NCBI RefSeq assembly: GCF_019857225.1
Contig: NZ_JAFJSY010000002.1
Span: 1 to 64,000, forward strand
DNA: 64,000 nucleotides
Direction of reading: 5' to 3'
From: Streptomyces plumbidurans
Lineage (GTDB): Bacteria > Actinomycetota > Actinomycetes > Streptomycetales > Streptomycetaceae
Part shown: positions 19,942 through 28,717 of the stretch, piece after piece
Position numbering within the stretch: position 1 is the stretch's first letter
Layout: the number at the start of each line of letters is the position of its first letter
Program-made: the position numbers and the translations under genes
Notes under the pieces: generated by a model
What the model saw: the letters and a program-made list of their open reading frames with translations, nothing else
Told to the model about the DNA's origin: nothing
The model's database searches: none

Positions 19942-22900
19942 TCATGCCCGCAGCCGCAGGCCACGTGGGGTGGCGATGAAGCCGGCTCCTTCCAGGAGGG
20001 TGCCGATGGGGGACGTCAGGGCCGGGGCGCCGTTCACCCGCTCCACGGTGACCGTGCCCAGGGAGCCCGCTTTCGCGGCCGCCGCCAGGGCCTGGGCGGC
20101 GTCCTGCAGGCGGGGATCCTCGGTGACGGTGCCGTCCGGGTCGGCGGGCCAGGCGAGCAGGGTCTTGCCGCCGCGCTCCATGTAGAGCGTCAGCTCGCCG
20201 TCGACGAGGACGACCAGGGAGCCCGCTTTGCGGCCGGGCTTGTGGCCCGCGCCGGTCGGGGGCTCGGGCCAGGGGAGTGCCGCGCCGTACGCGTTCGCCG
20301 GATCCGCGGCGGCCAGCACGACGGCACGGGAGTCCGGGGACGAGCGGTTGCGGCGACCGGCGGGACCGCCTCCCGGGCCGCGCCCGAAACCCTGTGCGCC
20401 CCGGGGGCCTGCCGGGGGGTAGTCGCGCGGCGAGGTGTACTCGTGCGGTGCCGTACGGGGGTTCCAGGGGCCGAAGTCGTCGGCCGTGGATCTCTGGAAC
20501 TCGTCGCCGGAGGAAGCGTCGCCGGGCGAGCCCAACGGCGCGTCGAACTCGGTGGTGAACGGTGCCTCGGTCCCATCGAAGGCCCGGCTGTCGGCGGGGT
20601 CGAAGCCGCCTGTTGCGAAAACGTCCGGTGCGAAGCCGTCCGGGGCGCCGTCGGGCGAGGACTGCGGCAGGGCCTCGCCGCGGTCGCGGGCGTTCGACAC
20701 CGCGCGCAGCCGGTCCACCGCGCCGTCCATCGCGAACTGTGCCGCGCCGAGCCCCTCCACCACATAGCCGCGCCGTGCCTGGCCGCTCTCCTCGAAGACG
20801 GACAGGATGCGGTACGTCGCCGAGAAGCCGCCCTCGACGCCTTCGGCAGCGACGGCTCCCCGGGTGACCACGCCGTGCCGGTCGAGGAGGGTGCGGGCGA
20901 GGGCATGCGCGCGCACCGTGGGGTCCGCCTCGAGCGCCGGGAGCAGGGACCAGCGGCCGGCCACGGTCGGCGGTCCGCTGCGGGAGGCGGTGCGGGCCGC
21001 GGCGGTCAGGGAGCCGTAGCGCCCGCGGGGGACGTTGCGCTTGGCGCGGTGGGCCGTGGAACCCGCGGTGCGGCCGGAGCCGAGCAGGGAGCGCATGGGG
21101 CTCAGCGTGTCGTTGGTGAGACGGCCGGACCAGGCCAGGTCCCAGACGGCGTCGGCCAGTTGGGGGTCGGTGGCCTCGGGGTGGGTGGTCGCGCGGACCT
21201 GCTCGGCGATCTGGCGGAAGAACAGGCCGTACCCCCCGGAGAGGGCGTCCAGGACGGACTGGTGCAGCGCCGTCAGCTCCAGCGGGTGGGGCGGGGGCAG
21301 CAGCAGGGGTGCCGCGTCCGCGAGATACAGCGAGACCCAGCCGTCCTTGCCAGGGAGGGCGCCCGCACCGGCCCAGACGAGCTCTCCGGCGGAGGTGAGC
21401 TCGTCGAGCATCGCCGGTGTGTAGCCCGCGACGCGGGACGGCAGCACCAGCTTCTCCAGAGCCGATGCGGGCACGGACGCGCCCTGCAACTGCTCGACGG
21501 CGCGCACCAGTCCGTCGATGCCGCGCAGCCCGTGGCCCTTGCCGATGTGCTGCCACTGCGGGAGGAACTGGGCGAGCGCGGCCGGAGCGACCGGCTCCAG
21601 CTCGTGCCGCAGCGCGGCCAGGGAACGGCGGCGCAGCCGACGCAGCACGGCCGCGTCGCACCACTCCTGGCCGATGCCCGCCGGGTGGAACTCCCCCTGC
21701 ACGACACGGCCGCCGGCGGCGAGGCGCTGCAGCGCGCCCTCCGTGACGGCCACGCCCAGGCCGAAGCGGGCTGCCGCGGTGGTGGACGTGAAGGGGCCGT
21801 GCGTACGTGCGTGGCGGGCGAGGAGGTCGCCCAGCGGGTCCTTCACCGGTTCCGTGAAGGCCTCCGGGACGCCGACGGGCAGGGCGGTGCCGAGGGCGTC
21901 GCGCAGGCGGCCGGCGTCCTCGGTCGCCGCCCAGTGGTCGGCGCCGGCGATCCGGACCTTGATCGCGCGGCGGGCATCGGCCAGCTCCTGCGCCCACTGC
22001 GGTTCGGCGCCGCGCTCGGCCAGCTCCGCGTCGGTGAGCGGCCCGAGCATCCGCAGCCGGTCGGCGACACCTTCGGCGTCCTTGATACGCCGGTCCTCGG
22101 TGAGCCACTGCAGCTCCTGCTCCAGCTCGGTGAGCACCTCGGCGTCCAGCAGCTCGCGCAGCTCCGCCTGGCCCAGCAGCTCGGCCAGCAGCCGCGAGTC
22201 CAGGGAGAGTGCGGCGGCGCGGCGCTCGGCGAGCGGGGAGTCGCCCTCGTAGAGGAACTGGGCGACATACCCGAACAGCAGGGAGCGGGCGAAGGGGGAC
22301 GGCTCGGGGGTGGTGACCTCGACCAGGCGTACCTTGCGGGACTCCAGGTCGCCCATCAGCTCGACGAGCCCGGGGACGTCGAAGACGTCCTGGAGGCATT
22401 CGCGGACGGCCTCCAGGACGATCGGGAACGAACCGAACTCGCTGGCCACTTCCAGCAGTTGGGCCGCGCGCTGGCGCTGCTGCCACAGGGGGGTGCGCCT
22501 GCCGGGGTTGCGCCGGGGCAGCAGCAGCGCGCGGGCGGCGCATTCGCGGAAGCGGGCGGCGAACAGGGCCGAGCCGCCGACCTGGTCCGTGACGACCTGA
22601 TTGACCTCGCCCTTGTCGAAGACGACGTCCGCCGCGCCCACGGGCGCCTGCTCGGAGTCGAACGCCGTGCCCGCCTTCATGGGCTCCTGGTCGAGCAGGT
22701 CCAGGCCCATGAGGTCGGCGTCCGGCAGGCGCAGCACGATGCCGTCGTCGGCGTGCATGACCTGGGCGTCCATGCCGTAGCGCTCGGAGAGCTTGGCGCC
22801 GAGGGCGAGTGCCCAGGGGGCGTGCACCTGGGCACCGAAGGGGGAGTGCACGACGACCCGCCAGTCGCCGAGCTCGTCGCGGAAGCGCTCCACGACGATC

Positions 22901-24921
22901 GTGCGGTCGTCGGGGATGTGGCCGCAGGCCTCGCGCTGCTCGTCCAGATACGCCAGGACGTTGTCCGCGGCCCAGGCGTCCAGGCCCGCCGCGAGCAGGC
23001 GCAGCCGGGCGTCCTCCTTGGGGAGCGAGCCGACCTCGCGCAGGAACTGGCCCAAGGCGCGGCCCAGTTCGAGGGGGCGGCCCAGCTGGTCGCCCTTCCA
23101 GAAGGGGAGCCGGCCCGGAACGCCCGGTGCGGGGGAGACCAGGACGCGGTCGCGCGTGATGTCCTCGATGCGCCAGGAGCTGGTGCCGAGCGTGAAGACG
23201 TCGCCCACGCGCGACTCGTAGACCATCTCCTCGTCCAGCTCGCCGACCCGGCCGCCGCCCTTCTTCGGGTCGGATCCGGCGAGGAAGACGCCGAAGAGCC
23301 CGCGGTCGGGGATGGTGCCCCCGGAGGTGACCGCGAGGCGCTGCGCTCCGGGGCGGCCCGTGACCGTACCGGCGACGCGGTCCCACACCACGCGCGGGCG
23401 CAGCTCGGCGAAGGCGTCGGAGGGATAGCGGCCCGCGAGCATGTCCAGGACCGCCGTGAACGCCGACTCCGGGAGCGAGGCGAAGGGGGCGGCGCGGCGG
23501 ACCGTGGCCAGCAGGTCGTCGACCTGCCAGGTGTCCAGCGCCGTCATCGCCACGAGTTGCTGGGCCAGCACGTCCAGGGGGTTCGTGGGAATCCTCAGCG
23601 ACTCGATGGAGCCGGTGCGCATGCGCTCGGTGACCACCGCGGCCTGGACCAGGTCGCCGCGGTACTTGGGGAAGACCACCCCGGTGGAGACGGCGCCCAC
23701 CTGGTGTCCGGCACGGCCCACGCGCTGCAGGCCGGAGGCGACGGACGGCGGGGACTCCACCTGGACGACGAGGTCCACCGCACCCATGTCGATGCCCAGC
23801 TCCAGGCTGGAGGTGGCGACCACGGCGGGCAGCCGGCCCGCCTTGAGGTCCTCCTCGACGAGCGCCCGCTGCTCCTTGGAGACCGAGCCGTGGTGGGCGC
23901 GCGCGATGACGGGCGGGGCGCCCTGGGCCGCGCCCGAACCGCCCATGAGCTCGGCAGGGGAGTGGTGCTCCTCCAGGGGCTCGCCGGTGGCCCGCTCGTA
24001 GGCGATCTCGTTGAGCCGGTTGCACAGGCGCTCCGCCAGGCGCCGGGAGTTGGCGAACACAATGGTGGAGCGGTGCGCCTGGACCAGGTCGGTGATCCGC
24101 TCCTCGACGTGCGGCCAGATGGACGGGCGCTCCGTGCCCTCGGAACCGTCGGCGACCGGGGAGCCGCCCAGCTCGCCCAGGTCCTCGACCGGGACGACCA
24201 CCGAGAGGTCGAACTCCTTGCCCGACGTCGGCTGGACGATCTCCACCTTGCGGCGCGGCGAGAGATACCGCGCCACCTCGTCGACCGGGCGGACCGTCGC
24301 GGAGAGGCCGATGCGGCGGGCGGGCTTCGGCAGCAATTCGTCCAGGCGCTCCAGGGAGAGCGTCAGATGGGCGCCGCGCTTGGTGCCCGCCACCGCGTGC
24401 ACCTCGTCCAGGATCACCGTCTCGATGCCGGTCAGCGCGTCCCGCGTGGCCGACGTCAGCATCAGGAACAGGGACTCCGGGGTGGTGATCAGGATGTCCG
24501 GGGGCCGGGTGGACAGGGCGCGGCGCTCGGCGGGCGGGGTGTCGCCGGAGCGGATGCCCACCTTCACCTCGGGCTCGGGCCGGCCCAGGCGCACGGACTC
24601 CTGGCGGATGCCGGTCAGCGGGCTGCGGAGGTTGCGCTCGACGTCGACCGCGAGGGCCTTCAGCGGGGACACGTACAGGACGCGGCAGCGCTTCTTCGGA
24701 TCCGCCGGCGGGGGCGTGGAGGCCAGCTGGTCCAGCGCCGCGAGGAACGCGGCCAGGGTCTTGCCCGAGCCGGTGGGGGCGACCACCAGCACGTCCGACC
24801 CCGCCCCGATGGCCTGCCACGCGCCCGCCTGGGCCGCGGTGGGCGCGGAGAAGGCCCCCGTGAACCAGCCGCGGGTCGCGGGGGAGAAGCCGTCGAGGGC
24901 CCGGTGTGCGGAGCTGACCAT
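19942..24921 (-). CDS. lhr: Lhr-like ATP-dependent DNA helicase, long form
   Basis: A 1659-residue superfamily 2 helicase related to Lhr (large helicase-related). Walker A APTGSGKT is at residues 48-55, the DEVH box at 172-175, and the helicase C domain with RVGRAGHQVG follows. A winged-helix and Lhr-specific core follow, and the long C-terminal half is the region found in bacterial Lhr of about 1500-1650 residues. Mycobacterial Lhr is a 3'-5' DNA translocase induced by DNA damage. An Arg/Gly/Pro-rich low-complexity stretch near residues 1440-1560 looks like a flexible insertion. The ATG at 24919-24921 is chosen (AGGATGG upstream); the frame stays open to 25887 but overlaps the AraC gene there. 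It heads the run with nei and SDR. Confidence 0.93.
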   Translation of the reverse strand: MVSSAHRALDGFSPATRGWFTGAFSAPTAAQAGAWQAIGAGSDVLVVAPTGSGKTLAAFLAALDQLASTPPPADPKKRCRVLYVSPLKALAVDVERNLRSPLTGIRQESVRLGRPEPEVKVGIRSGDTPPAERRALSTRPPDILITTPESLFLMLTSATRDALTGIETVILDEVHAVAGTKRGAHLTLSLERLDELLPKPARRIGLSATVRPVDEVARYLSPRRKVEIVQPTSGKEFDLSVVVPVEDLGELGGSPVADGSEGTERPSIWPHVEERITDLVQAHRSTIVFANSRRLAERLCNRLNEIAYERATGEPLEEHHSPAELMGGSGAAQGAPPVIARAHHGSVSKEQRALVEEDLKAGRLPAVVATSSLELGIDMGAVDLVVQVESPPSVASGLQRVGRAGHQVGAVSTGVVFPKYRGDLVQAAVVTERMRTGSIESLRIPTNPLDVLAQQLVAMTALDTWQVDDLLATVRRAAPFASLPESAFTAVLDMLAGRYPSDAFAELRPRVVWDRVAGTVTGRPGAQRLAVTSGGTIPDRGLFGVFLAGSDPKKGGGRVGELDEEMVYESRVGDVFTLGTSSWRIEDITRDRVLVSPAPGVPGRLPFWKGDQLGRPLELGRALGQFLREVGSLPKEDARLRLLAAGLDAWAADNVLAYLDEQREACGHIPDDRTIVVERFRDELGDWRVVVHSPFGAQVHAPWALALGAKLSERYGMDAQVMHADDGIVLRLPDADLMGLDLLDQEPMKAGTAFDSEQAPVGAADVVFDKGEVNQVVTDQVGGSALFAARFRECAARALLLPRRNPGRRTPLWQQRQRAAQLLEVASEFGSFPIVLEAVRECLQDVFDVPGLVELMGDLESRKVRLVEVTTPEPSPFARSLLFGYVAQFLYEGDSPLAERRAAALSLDSRLLAELLGQAELRELLDAEVLTELEQELQWLTEDRRIKDAEGVADRLRMLGPLTDAELAERGAEPQWAQELADARRAIKVRIAGADHWAATEDAGRLRDALGTALPVGVPEAFTEPVKDPLGDLLARHARTHGPFTSTTAAARFGLGVAVTEGALQRLAAGGRVVQGEFHPAGIGQEWCDAAVLRRLRRRSLAALRHELEPVAPAALAQFLPQWQHIGKGHGLRGIDGLVRAVEQLQGASVPASALEKLVLPSRVAGYTPAMLDELTSAGELVWAGAGALPGKDGWVSLYLADAAPLLLPPPHPLELTALHQSVLDALSGGYGLFFRQIAEQVRATTHPEATDPQLADAVWDLAWSGRLTNDTLSPMRSLLGSGRTAGSTAHRAKRNVPRGRYGSLTAAARTASRSGPPTVAGRWSLLPALEADPTVRAHALARTLLDRHGVVTRGAVAAEGVEGGFSATYRILSVFEESGQARRGYVVEGLGAAQFAMDGAVDRLRAVSNARDRGEALPQSSPDGAPDGFAPDVFATGGFDPADSRAFDGTEAPFTTEFDAPLGSPGDASSGDEFQRSTADDFGPWNPRTAPHEYTSPRDYPPAGPRGAQGFGRGPGGGPAGRRNRSSPDSRAVVLAAADPANAYGAALPWPEPPTGAGHKPGRKAGSLVVLVDGELTLYMERGGKTLLAWPADPDGTVTEDPRLQDAAQALAAAAKAGSLGTVTVERVNGAPALTSPIGTLLEGAGFIATPRGLRLRA

Positions 24922-25056
24922 GCGTCCATCCTGCACCCGTCCACTGACAATGCGGCTGAGCTGCGGTGATGCCGCGCCGGAGAGCGCTCGGCGGTGCCGC
25001 ACCGGACGCGTTCCGGCGCATCCGTCCCCTGGCGCGGTCTGGCGGAGAATGGGGGC

Positions 25057-26022
25057 ATGGCAGGTTCGAGGAAGGAGGCGGCGCGGCACTGGCAGTACGC
25101 CGAGCTGCCCGGGGTCGATCTCCTGCGCGCCCGGTACATCCGCAAGACGTTCGTCCGGCACACCCACGAGAACTTCGTGATCGCCGCCATCGCGGACGGC
25201 GTCGAGGTCTTCCACCACCGCGGCGCCGACCAGTACGCCGGCGCCGGGGCGCTCGCGCTCGTCAACCCGGACACCACGCACACCGGTCGGGCCGGAGTGC
25301 CCGAGGGCTGGCGGTACGGGGCCGTCTACCCCTCGCCCGAGGTCGTGGCCGAGATCGCGGCGGAGACCACCCTCATACGCGGGACGCCCGGGTTCGTCAG
25401 CCCGGTGCTCGACGATCCGTACGCCGTGCGGCTGGTGCATCAGGTGCTGCGCGCCACGGAGGACGGCAACGCCCTCGCCGCCGACACCCTGCTGCGCGTC
25501 GCCGTGACCAGGCTGCTCCGGCTGAACGGCGGGCCGCTTCCGCAGCGGGAGGTGCGCACGGCGGGGGCCCGGATCGCGGCACGCGCGCGTGCCGCGCTGG
25601 AGGAGCGGATGGCCGAGCCGCCGACCCTGGAGAGACTCGCGGCCGACCTCGGCACCAGCCCGTTCGCGCTGCTGCGGGCGTTCCGGGACGCCTACGGCAT
25701 GCCGCCGCACACCTGGCTCACCGACGCCCGGGTGCGGGAGGCGCGGCGGCTGCTGGACGTCGGCGTCACGCCCGCGGAGGCGGCCGTCGCCGTGGGGTTC
25801 ACCGATCAGCCGCACCTGAACCGGCACTTCACCCGGATCGTGGGCGTGCCCCCGGGCGCGTACCGGCGTGAGCGCAAGAACGTACAAGACGCGCGAGGCC
25901 GACTGCTCGTACCGTCCGACGCGTGGCAGAACAGACAGCTCCCGCAGACATACGGTCCGAGGACGGCGGAAAGACCGACGCCGCCGTCGTACGGGACGCC
26001 CTCGCAGTCGGCGTCGCCGTAG
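25057..26022 (+). CDS. AraC-family transcriptional regulator
   Basis: A 321-residue regulator. The N-terminal AraC ligand-binding cupin-like domain (FVRHTHENFVIAAIADGVEVFHHRG) is followed by two helix-turn-helix motifs (LERLAADLGTSPFALLRAF and AAVAVGFTDQPHLNRHFTRI). The family match ends near residue 275 (VPPGAYRRERKNVQ); the last 40 residues run through the start of azlC, so they are probably a readthrough extension. A start at the ATG at 25057 fits GGCGGAG upstream. It overlaps azlC by 100 bases and is divergent from lhr. It probably regulates azlCD. Confidence 0.88.
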   Translation: MAGSRKEAARHWQYAELPGVDLLRARYIRKTFVRHTHENFVIAAIADGVEVFHHRGADQYAGAGALALVNPDTTHTGRAGVPEGWRYGAVYPSPEVVAEIAAETTLIRGTPGFVSPVLDDPYAVRLVHQVLRATEDGNALAADTLLRVAVTRLLRLNGGPLPQREVRTAGARIAARARAALEERMAEPPTLERLAADLGTSPFALLRAFRDAYGMPPHTWLTDARVREARRLLDVGVTPAEAAVAVGFTDQPHLNRHFTRIVGVPPGAYRRERKNVQDARGRLLVPSDAWQNRQLPQTYGPRTAERPTPPSYGTPSQSASP

Positions 26023-26705
26023 GACTGTCCGGCTTCGCCTTCGGGGTGACCTCCGCCGGGAGCGGGCTCACACTGCTGCAGACCTGCGCGCTCAGCCTCC
26101 TGGTGTTCACCGGTGCATCCCAGTTCGCCCTCGTGGGGGCGCTGGCGGCCGGGGGCAACCCGCTCACTGCGGCGGCGGGCGCCTTCTTCCTGGGGGTCCG
26201 CAACGCCTTCTACGGGCTGCGGCTGTCCCAACTGCTCGCCCTCCCGCGCGCGGTGCGGCCGTTCGCCGCCCAGTGGGTCATCGACGAGACGACCGCGGTC
26301 GCGCTGGCGCAGCCCACCCGGCGGGCCACACGCATCGGGTTCGCCGTCACCGGACTCAGCCTCTACATCCTGTGGAACCTCACCACGCTGCTCGGCCAAC
26401 TGGGCGCCCGGGCCATCGGCGACACCGCCGCATGGGGCCTCGACGCGGCCGGACCCGCCGTCTTCCTCGCGCTGCTCGCGCCGATGCTCAAGACCACCAC
26501 CGAGCGCGCCGTGGCCGGCCTCGCGGTCCTCCTGGGGCTCGGTCTGCTGCCCGTGCTGCCCGCCGGAGTACCCGTTCTTGCAGCCGCGCTCGCGGCACCC
26601 GCCGTCCTCTGCCTGGAGGGCCGCCGCAGCGGCACATCACGCGTCCACGCGCGCGTGGACGACACCCCGGACGCCCCGAACGACGCCCCCGAGGAAGCCC
26701 GTTGA
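25923..26705 (+). CDS. azlC: AzlC-family branched-chain amino acid exporter subunit
   Basis: The large membrane subunit (260 residues) of an AzlCD exporter. Typical AzlC features are GFAFGVTSAGSGLTLLQTCALS, read here as FGVTSAGSGLTLLQTCALS, then FTGASQFALVG, FFLGVRNAFYGL and the conserved DETTAVALAQ. Six or seven membrane segments are visible. The C-terminal 30 residues are polar. The GTG start lies within the 3' end of the AraC gene, and the stop overlaps azlD (TTGA), so azlC and azlD are translationally coupled. In Bacillus, AzlCD exports leucine analogues; the substrate here is not known. Confidence 0.9.
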   Translation: MAEQTAPADIRSEDGGKTDAAVVRDALAVGVAVGLSGFAFGVTSAGSGLTLLQTCALSLLVFTGASQFALVGALAAGGNPLTAAAGAFFLGVRNAFYGLRLSQLLALPRAVRPFAAQWVIDETTAVALAQPTRRATRIGFAVTGLSLYILWNLTTLLGQLGARAIGDTAAWGLDAAGPAVFLALLAPMLKTTTERAVAGLAVLLGLGLLPVLPAGVPVLAAALAAPAVLCLEGRRSGTSRVHARVDDTPDAPNDAPEEAR

Positions 26706-27010
26706 ACACCTGGATCGCCATCGGCGCGACCGCCGTCGGTTGCTACGCCGTCAAGCTCGCCGGACTGCTGGTGCCCGCGGGCGCCCTGGAGAGGCCGCTC
26801 GTCAGGCGTCTGGCAGCGCTGCTCCCGGTGGCCCTCCTGGCCGCCCTCACGGCCCAGCAAACCTTCGCCGACGGGCACGCTCTGGTGCTCGACGCGAGGG
26901 TCGCGGGACTCGGCGCGGCCGCCGTCACGCTGGTCCTGCGCGCCCCGTTCCTGCTCGTCGTGGCGGCGGCCGTGCTGGTGACCGCCGGGGTGCGGGCCAT
27001 GGGCGGCTGA
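26702..27010 (+). CDS. azlD: AzlD-family exporter small subunit
   Basis: A 102-residue membrane protein with four hydrophobic segments (WIAIGATAVGCYAVKLAGLL, LAALLPVALLAALTAQQTF, AAAVTLVLRAPFLLVVAAA). It matches AzlD, partner of AzlC. The start codon is probably TTG at 26702, overlapping the azlC stop by four bases; no better start is visible. The gene is followed directly by a minisatellite and no obvious terminator. Confidence 0.87.
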   Translation: MNTWIAIGATAVGCYAVKLAGLLVPAGALERPLVRRLAALLPVALLAALTAQQTFADGHALVLDARVAGLGAAAVTLVLRAPFLLVVAAAVLVTAGVRAMGG

Positions 27011-27019
27011 CGGGCACCC

Positions 27020-27388
27020 GGTAGTGGCCACCCTGGTAGTGGCCATTGCGATAGGTCATCCCGGCTGTGGCCATCGCGGTAGTGGCCGTTGCGACGGGCA
27101 GGCACGGCAGTCGCGATCCCGGCTGTAGCCATCGCGGCGGTGGCCGTTGCGACAGGCCGGCACGGCAGCCGCCATCCCGGCTGTGGCCGTCCCGGCAGCG
27201 GCCATCCCGGCAGGCCGGCACGGCAGCCGCCACCCTGGCAGTCGCCATCGCGGCAGTGGCCATCCCGACAGGCGGCCAGCACGGCAGTCGCCATCCCGAC
27301 AGGCGGCCAGCACGGCAGTCGCCATCCCGGCAGTAGTCACCCGGGCAGTGGCCCCCCCGGCATAGGCCCCCCGGCAATGACCCGGCGC
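27020..27388. repeat. Nested minisatellite: 15-bp units in 58-bp blocks
   Basis: The 398 bases between the converging azlD and 27409-28383 genes consist almost wholly of about 25 degenerate copies of a 15-bp unit close to GGCAGTGGCCATCCC. A shorter unit (GACAGGCCGGCAC, 13 bases; later 16 bases) occurs every fourth position. This gives a 58-bp higher-order block (15+15+13+15) with three copies, then a 61-bp and a 31-bp variant. Because 58 is not a multiple of three, no repeated peptide keeps its frame, so the array is unlikely to be coding. Confidence 0.85.
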
Positions 27389-27408
27389 ATCCGGCCCCGG
27401 CCCCCCGG

Positions 27409-28383
27409 TCAGCCGATGGGCCGGCCGTGTGCCCTGAGCGTGCTCAGCGCCTCGATGGTCACCATGGGGCGGGCCTCCAGGGCGGCGCCCGGTGTCCACG
27501 TGTGCTCGGGATACCACCCACGCGTCGTGGCGTGCGGCAGGAGCGGCCAGCCGCCATCGTCCTGCTGCGTATCCGCGAGGTGGTCGAGCGAGCGGGCCAT
27601 CTCGGCATCCGTGAACCACGCGCGCGCGAGGGAACTCGGCGTCTTCGCGTAGTCGTGCGGGAAATGGTGCTCACCGGGCGGGTAGCCGGGCGCGATCGGC
27701 CACATGTCGAGCCGGTCGGGTTCCAGCGCCGCGAGCCGCTGCTCGCGCACCAGGCGGCCGAGGCGGTCGGCGGCCGCCTCCGCGCGCGGGCGGTCGGGAA
27801 CGGCGTCCAGGAAGGCCACGGCGGCCTGGATCTCGTAGGGATGGGACTTCTCCAGCGACTCGATCGCCTGCCAGCAGAAGTCCGTGGCCCTGAACAGCCA
27901 GGCGTGCCATACCTCGTTGCGGTGCAACAGGCCCACCACCGGCCCTGTGGCGAGGAGTTCACTGGGCGGATCGGCCACGGCCTGGAAGAACGGGGCCGTC
28001 GGACAGCCGCGTGGGCCGGGAAGGATCGCCGGCAGTGCGCCGTCGGTCGTCGAGACGGCGGTCAGATAGCGGCACACGCGTTCCGCGCGCTGTCCGCCGC
28101 AGCGGCCGATGGCGTCCAGGACGCGCAGCGCGTGCCCAGTGTGCAGCGGCTGGCTGACCGGGCCGCGCAGATCCGGTTCCAGGGCGTGGCCGTACCCGCC
28201 GTCCTCGTTGCGGTAGGCGTCCAGCGCGCACTCCACGGGGTCCGCGCCCCCGTTCAGGAAGTGGTGTGCGAAGAGGCGCTGTTCCAGCACGCGCGCGGTG
28301 AGCCACACGAACTGCTCGGCACGCAAGAGCGGGGAGCGCGCCGGGGACGGGGCAGGCAGTGGGGAAGCTCCTGTTTCGGGCAT
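27409..28383 (-). CDS. Hypothetical protein with prenyltransferase/terpene-cyclase-like repeats
   Basis: A 324-residue soluble protein. Two stretches resemble the QW repeats of the alpha/alpha-barrel fold of squalene cyclases and prenyltransferases: YRNEDGGYGHALEPDLRG near residues 57-74 and TQQDDGGWPLLPHA near 272. The catalytic DxDD or DCTAE motif of cyclases is absent, so catalysis of that type is not supported. Such proteins are common, uncharacterised streptomycete genes. It converges on azlD across the minisatellite and diverges from the DUF3046 gene. No strong ribosome binding site precedes the ATG. Confidence 0.75.
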   Translation of the reverse strand: MPETGASPLPAPSPARSPLLRAEQFVWLTARVLEQRLFAHHFLNGGADPVECALDAYRNEDGGYGHALEPDLRGPVSQPLHTGHALRVLDAIGRCGGQRAERVCRYLTAVSTTDGALPAILPGPRGCPTAPFFQAVADPPSELLATGPVVGLLHRNEVWHAWLFRATDFCWQAIESLEKSHPYEIQAAVAFLDAVPDRPRAEAAADRLGRLVREQRLAALEPDRLDMWPIAPGYPPGEHHFPHDYAKTPSSLARAWFTDAEMARSLDHLADTQQDDGGWPLLPHATTRGWYPEHTWTPGAALEARPMVTIEALSTLRAHGRPIG

Positions 28384-28462
28384 GCGTCAGACCGTAGGGC
28401 GGAAAGCGGTCTCGCCAACGGGTACCTGCTCAGGCCCACCCCTGGAGCGGGATACTGGAGTC

Positions 28463-28657
28463 ATGCGGTTGACGGTCTTCTGGCAGCGGATGGCGGATCA
28501 CTTCGGTCCGGGATACGCCGACACCTTCGCGCGCGACCACGTGATGGCGGAGCTCGGCGGTCGTACGGTGCACGACGCACTGGACGCCGGCTGGGACGCC
28601 AAGGACGTGTGGCGTGTGGTCTGCACGGTGATGAACGTTCCGGGGGAGAAGCGCTGA
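28463..28657 (+). CDS. DUF3046 family protein
   Basis: A 64-residue protein beginning MRLTVFWQRMADHFGPGYAD and containing DHVMAELGGRTVHDALDAG, which is typical of the actinobacterial DUF3046 family. The family is encoded next to recA across actinomycetes (for example Rv2738c in M. tuberculosis), and here it precedes recA by two genes. The function is unknown. GGAG lies only two bases before the ATG, too close for a good ribosome binding site; GATACT six bases before the ATG may instead be a -10 box for a leaderless start. Confidence 0.88.
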   Translation: MRLTVFWQRMADHFGPGYADTFARDHVMAELGGRTVHDALDAGWDAKDVWRVVCTVMNVPGEKR

Positions 28658-28717
28658 TCGTTCGCGAAGATCGCAGGGCGGGAGCGGATTGTCGGACCGG
28701 TGGGCGAGACTTGGTCC

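Noticed and set aside
20242..24969. A 1575-residue open frame on the plus strand opposite lhr
   Set aside because: It is antisense to a gene with complete helicase motifs, and its product is low-complexity Arg/Gly/Val/Ala.
26925..27377. Repeat-peptide frames on both strands inside the 27020-27388 array
   Set aside because: The true period of 58 bases shifts frame in every block, so no repeated peptide is preserved; codon use is unlike neighbours and no ribosome binding site is present.
27020..27388. CRISPR array
   Set aside because: There are no distinct spacers; the units follow one another directly and vary by point changes. No cas gene is in the window.
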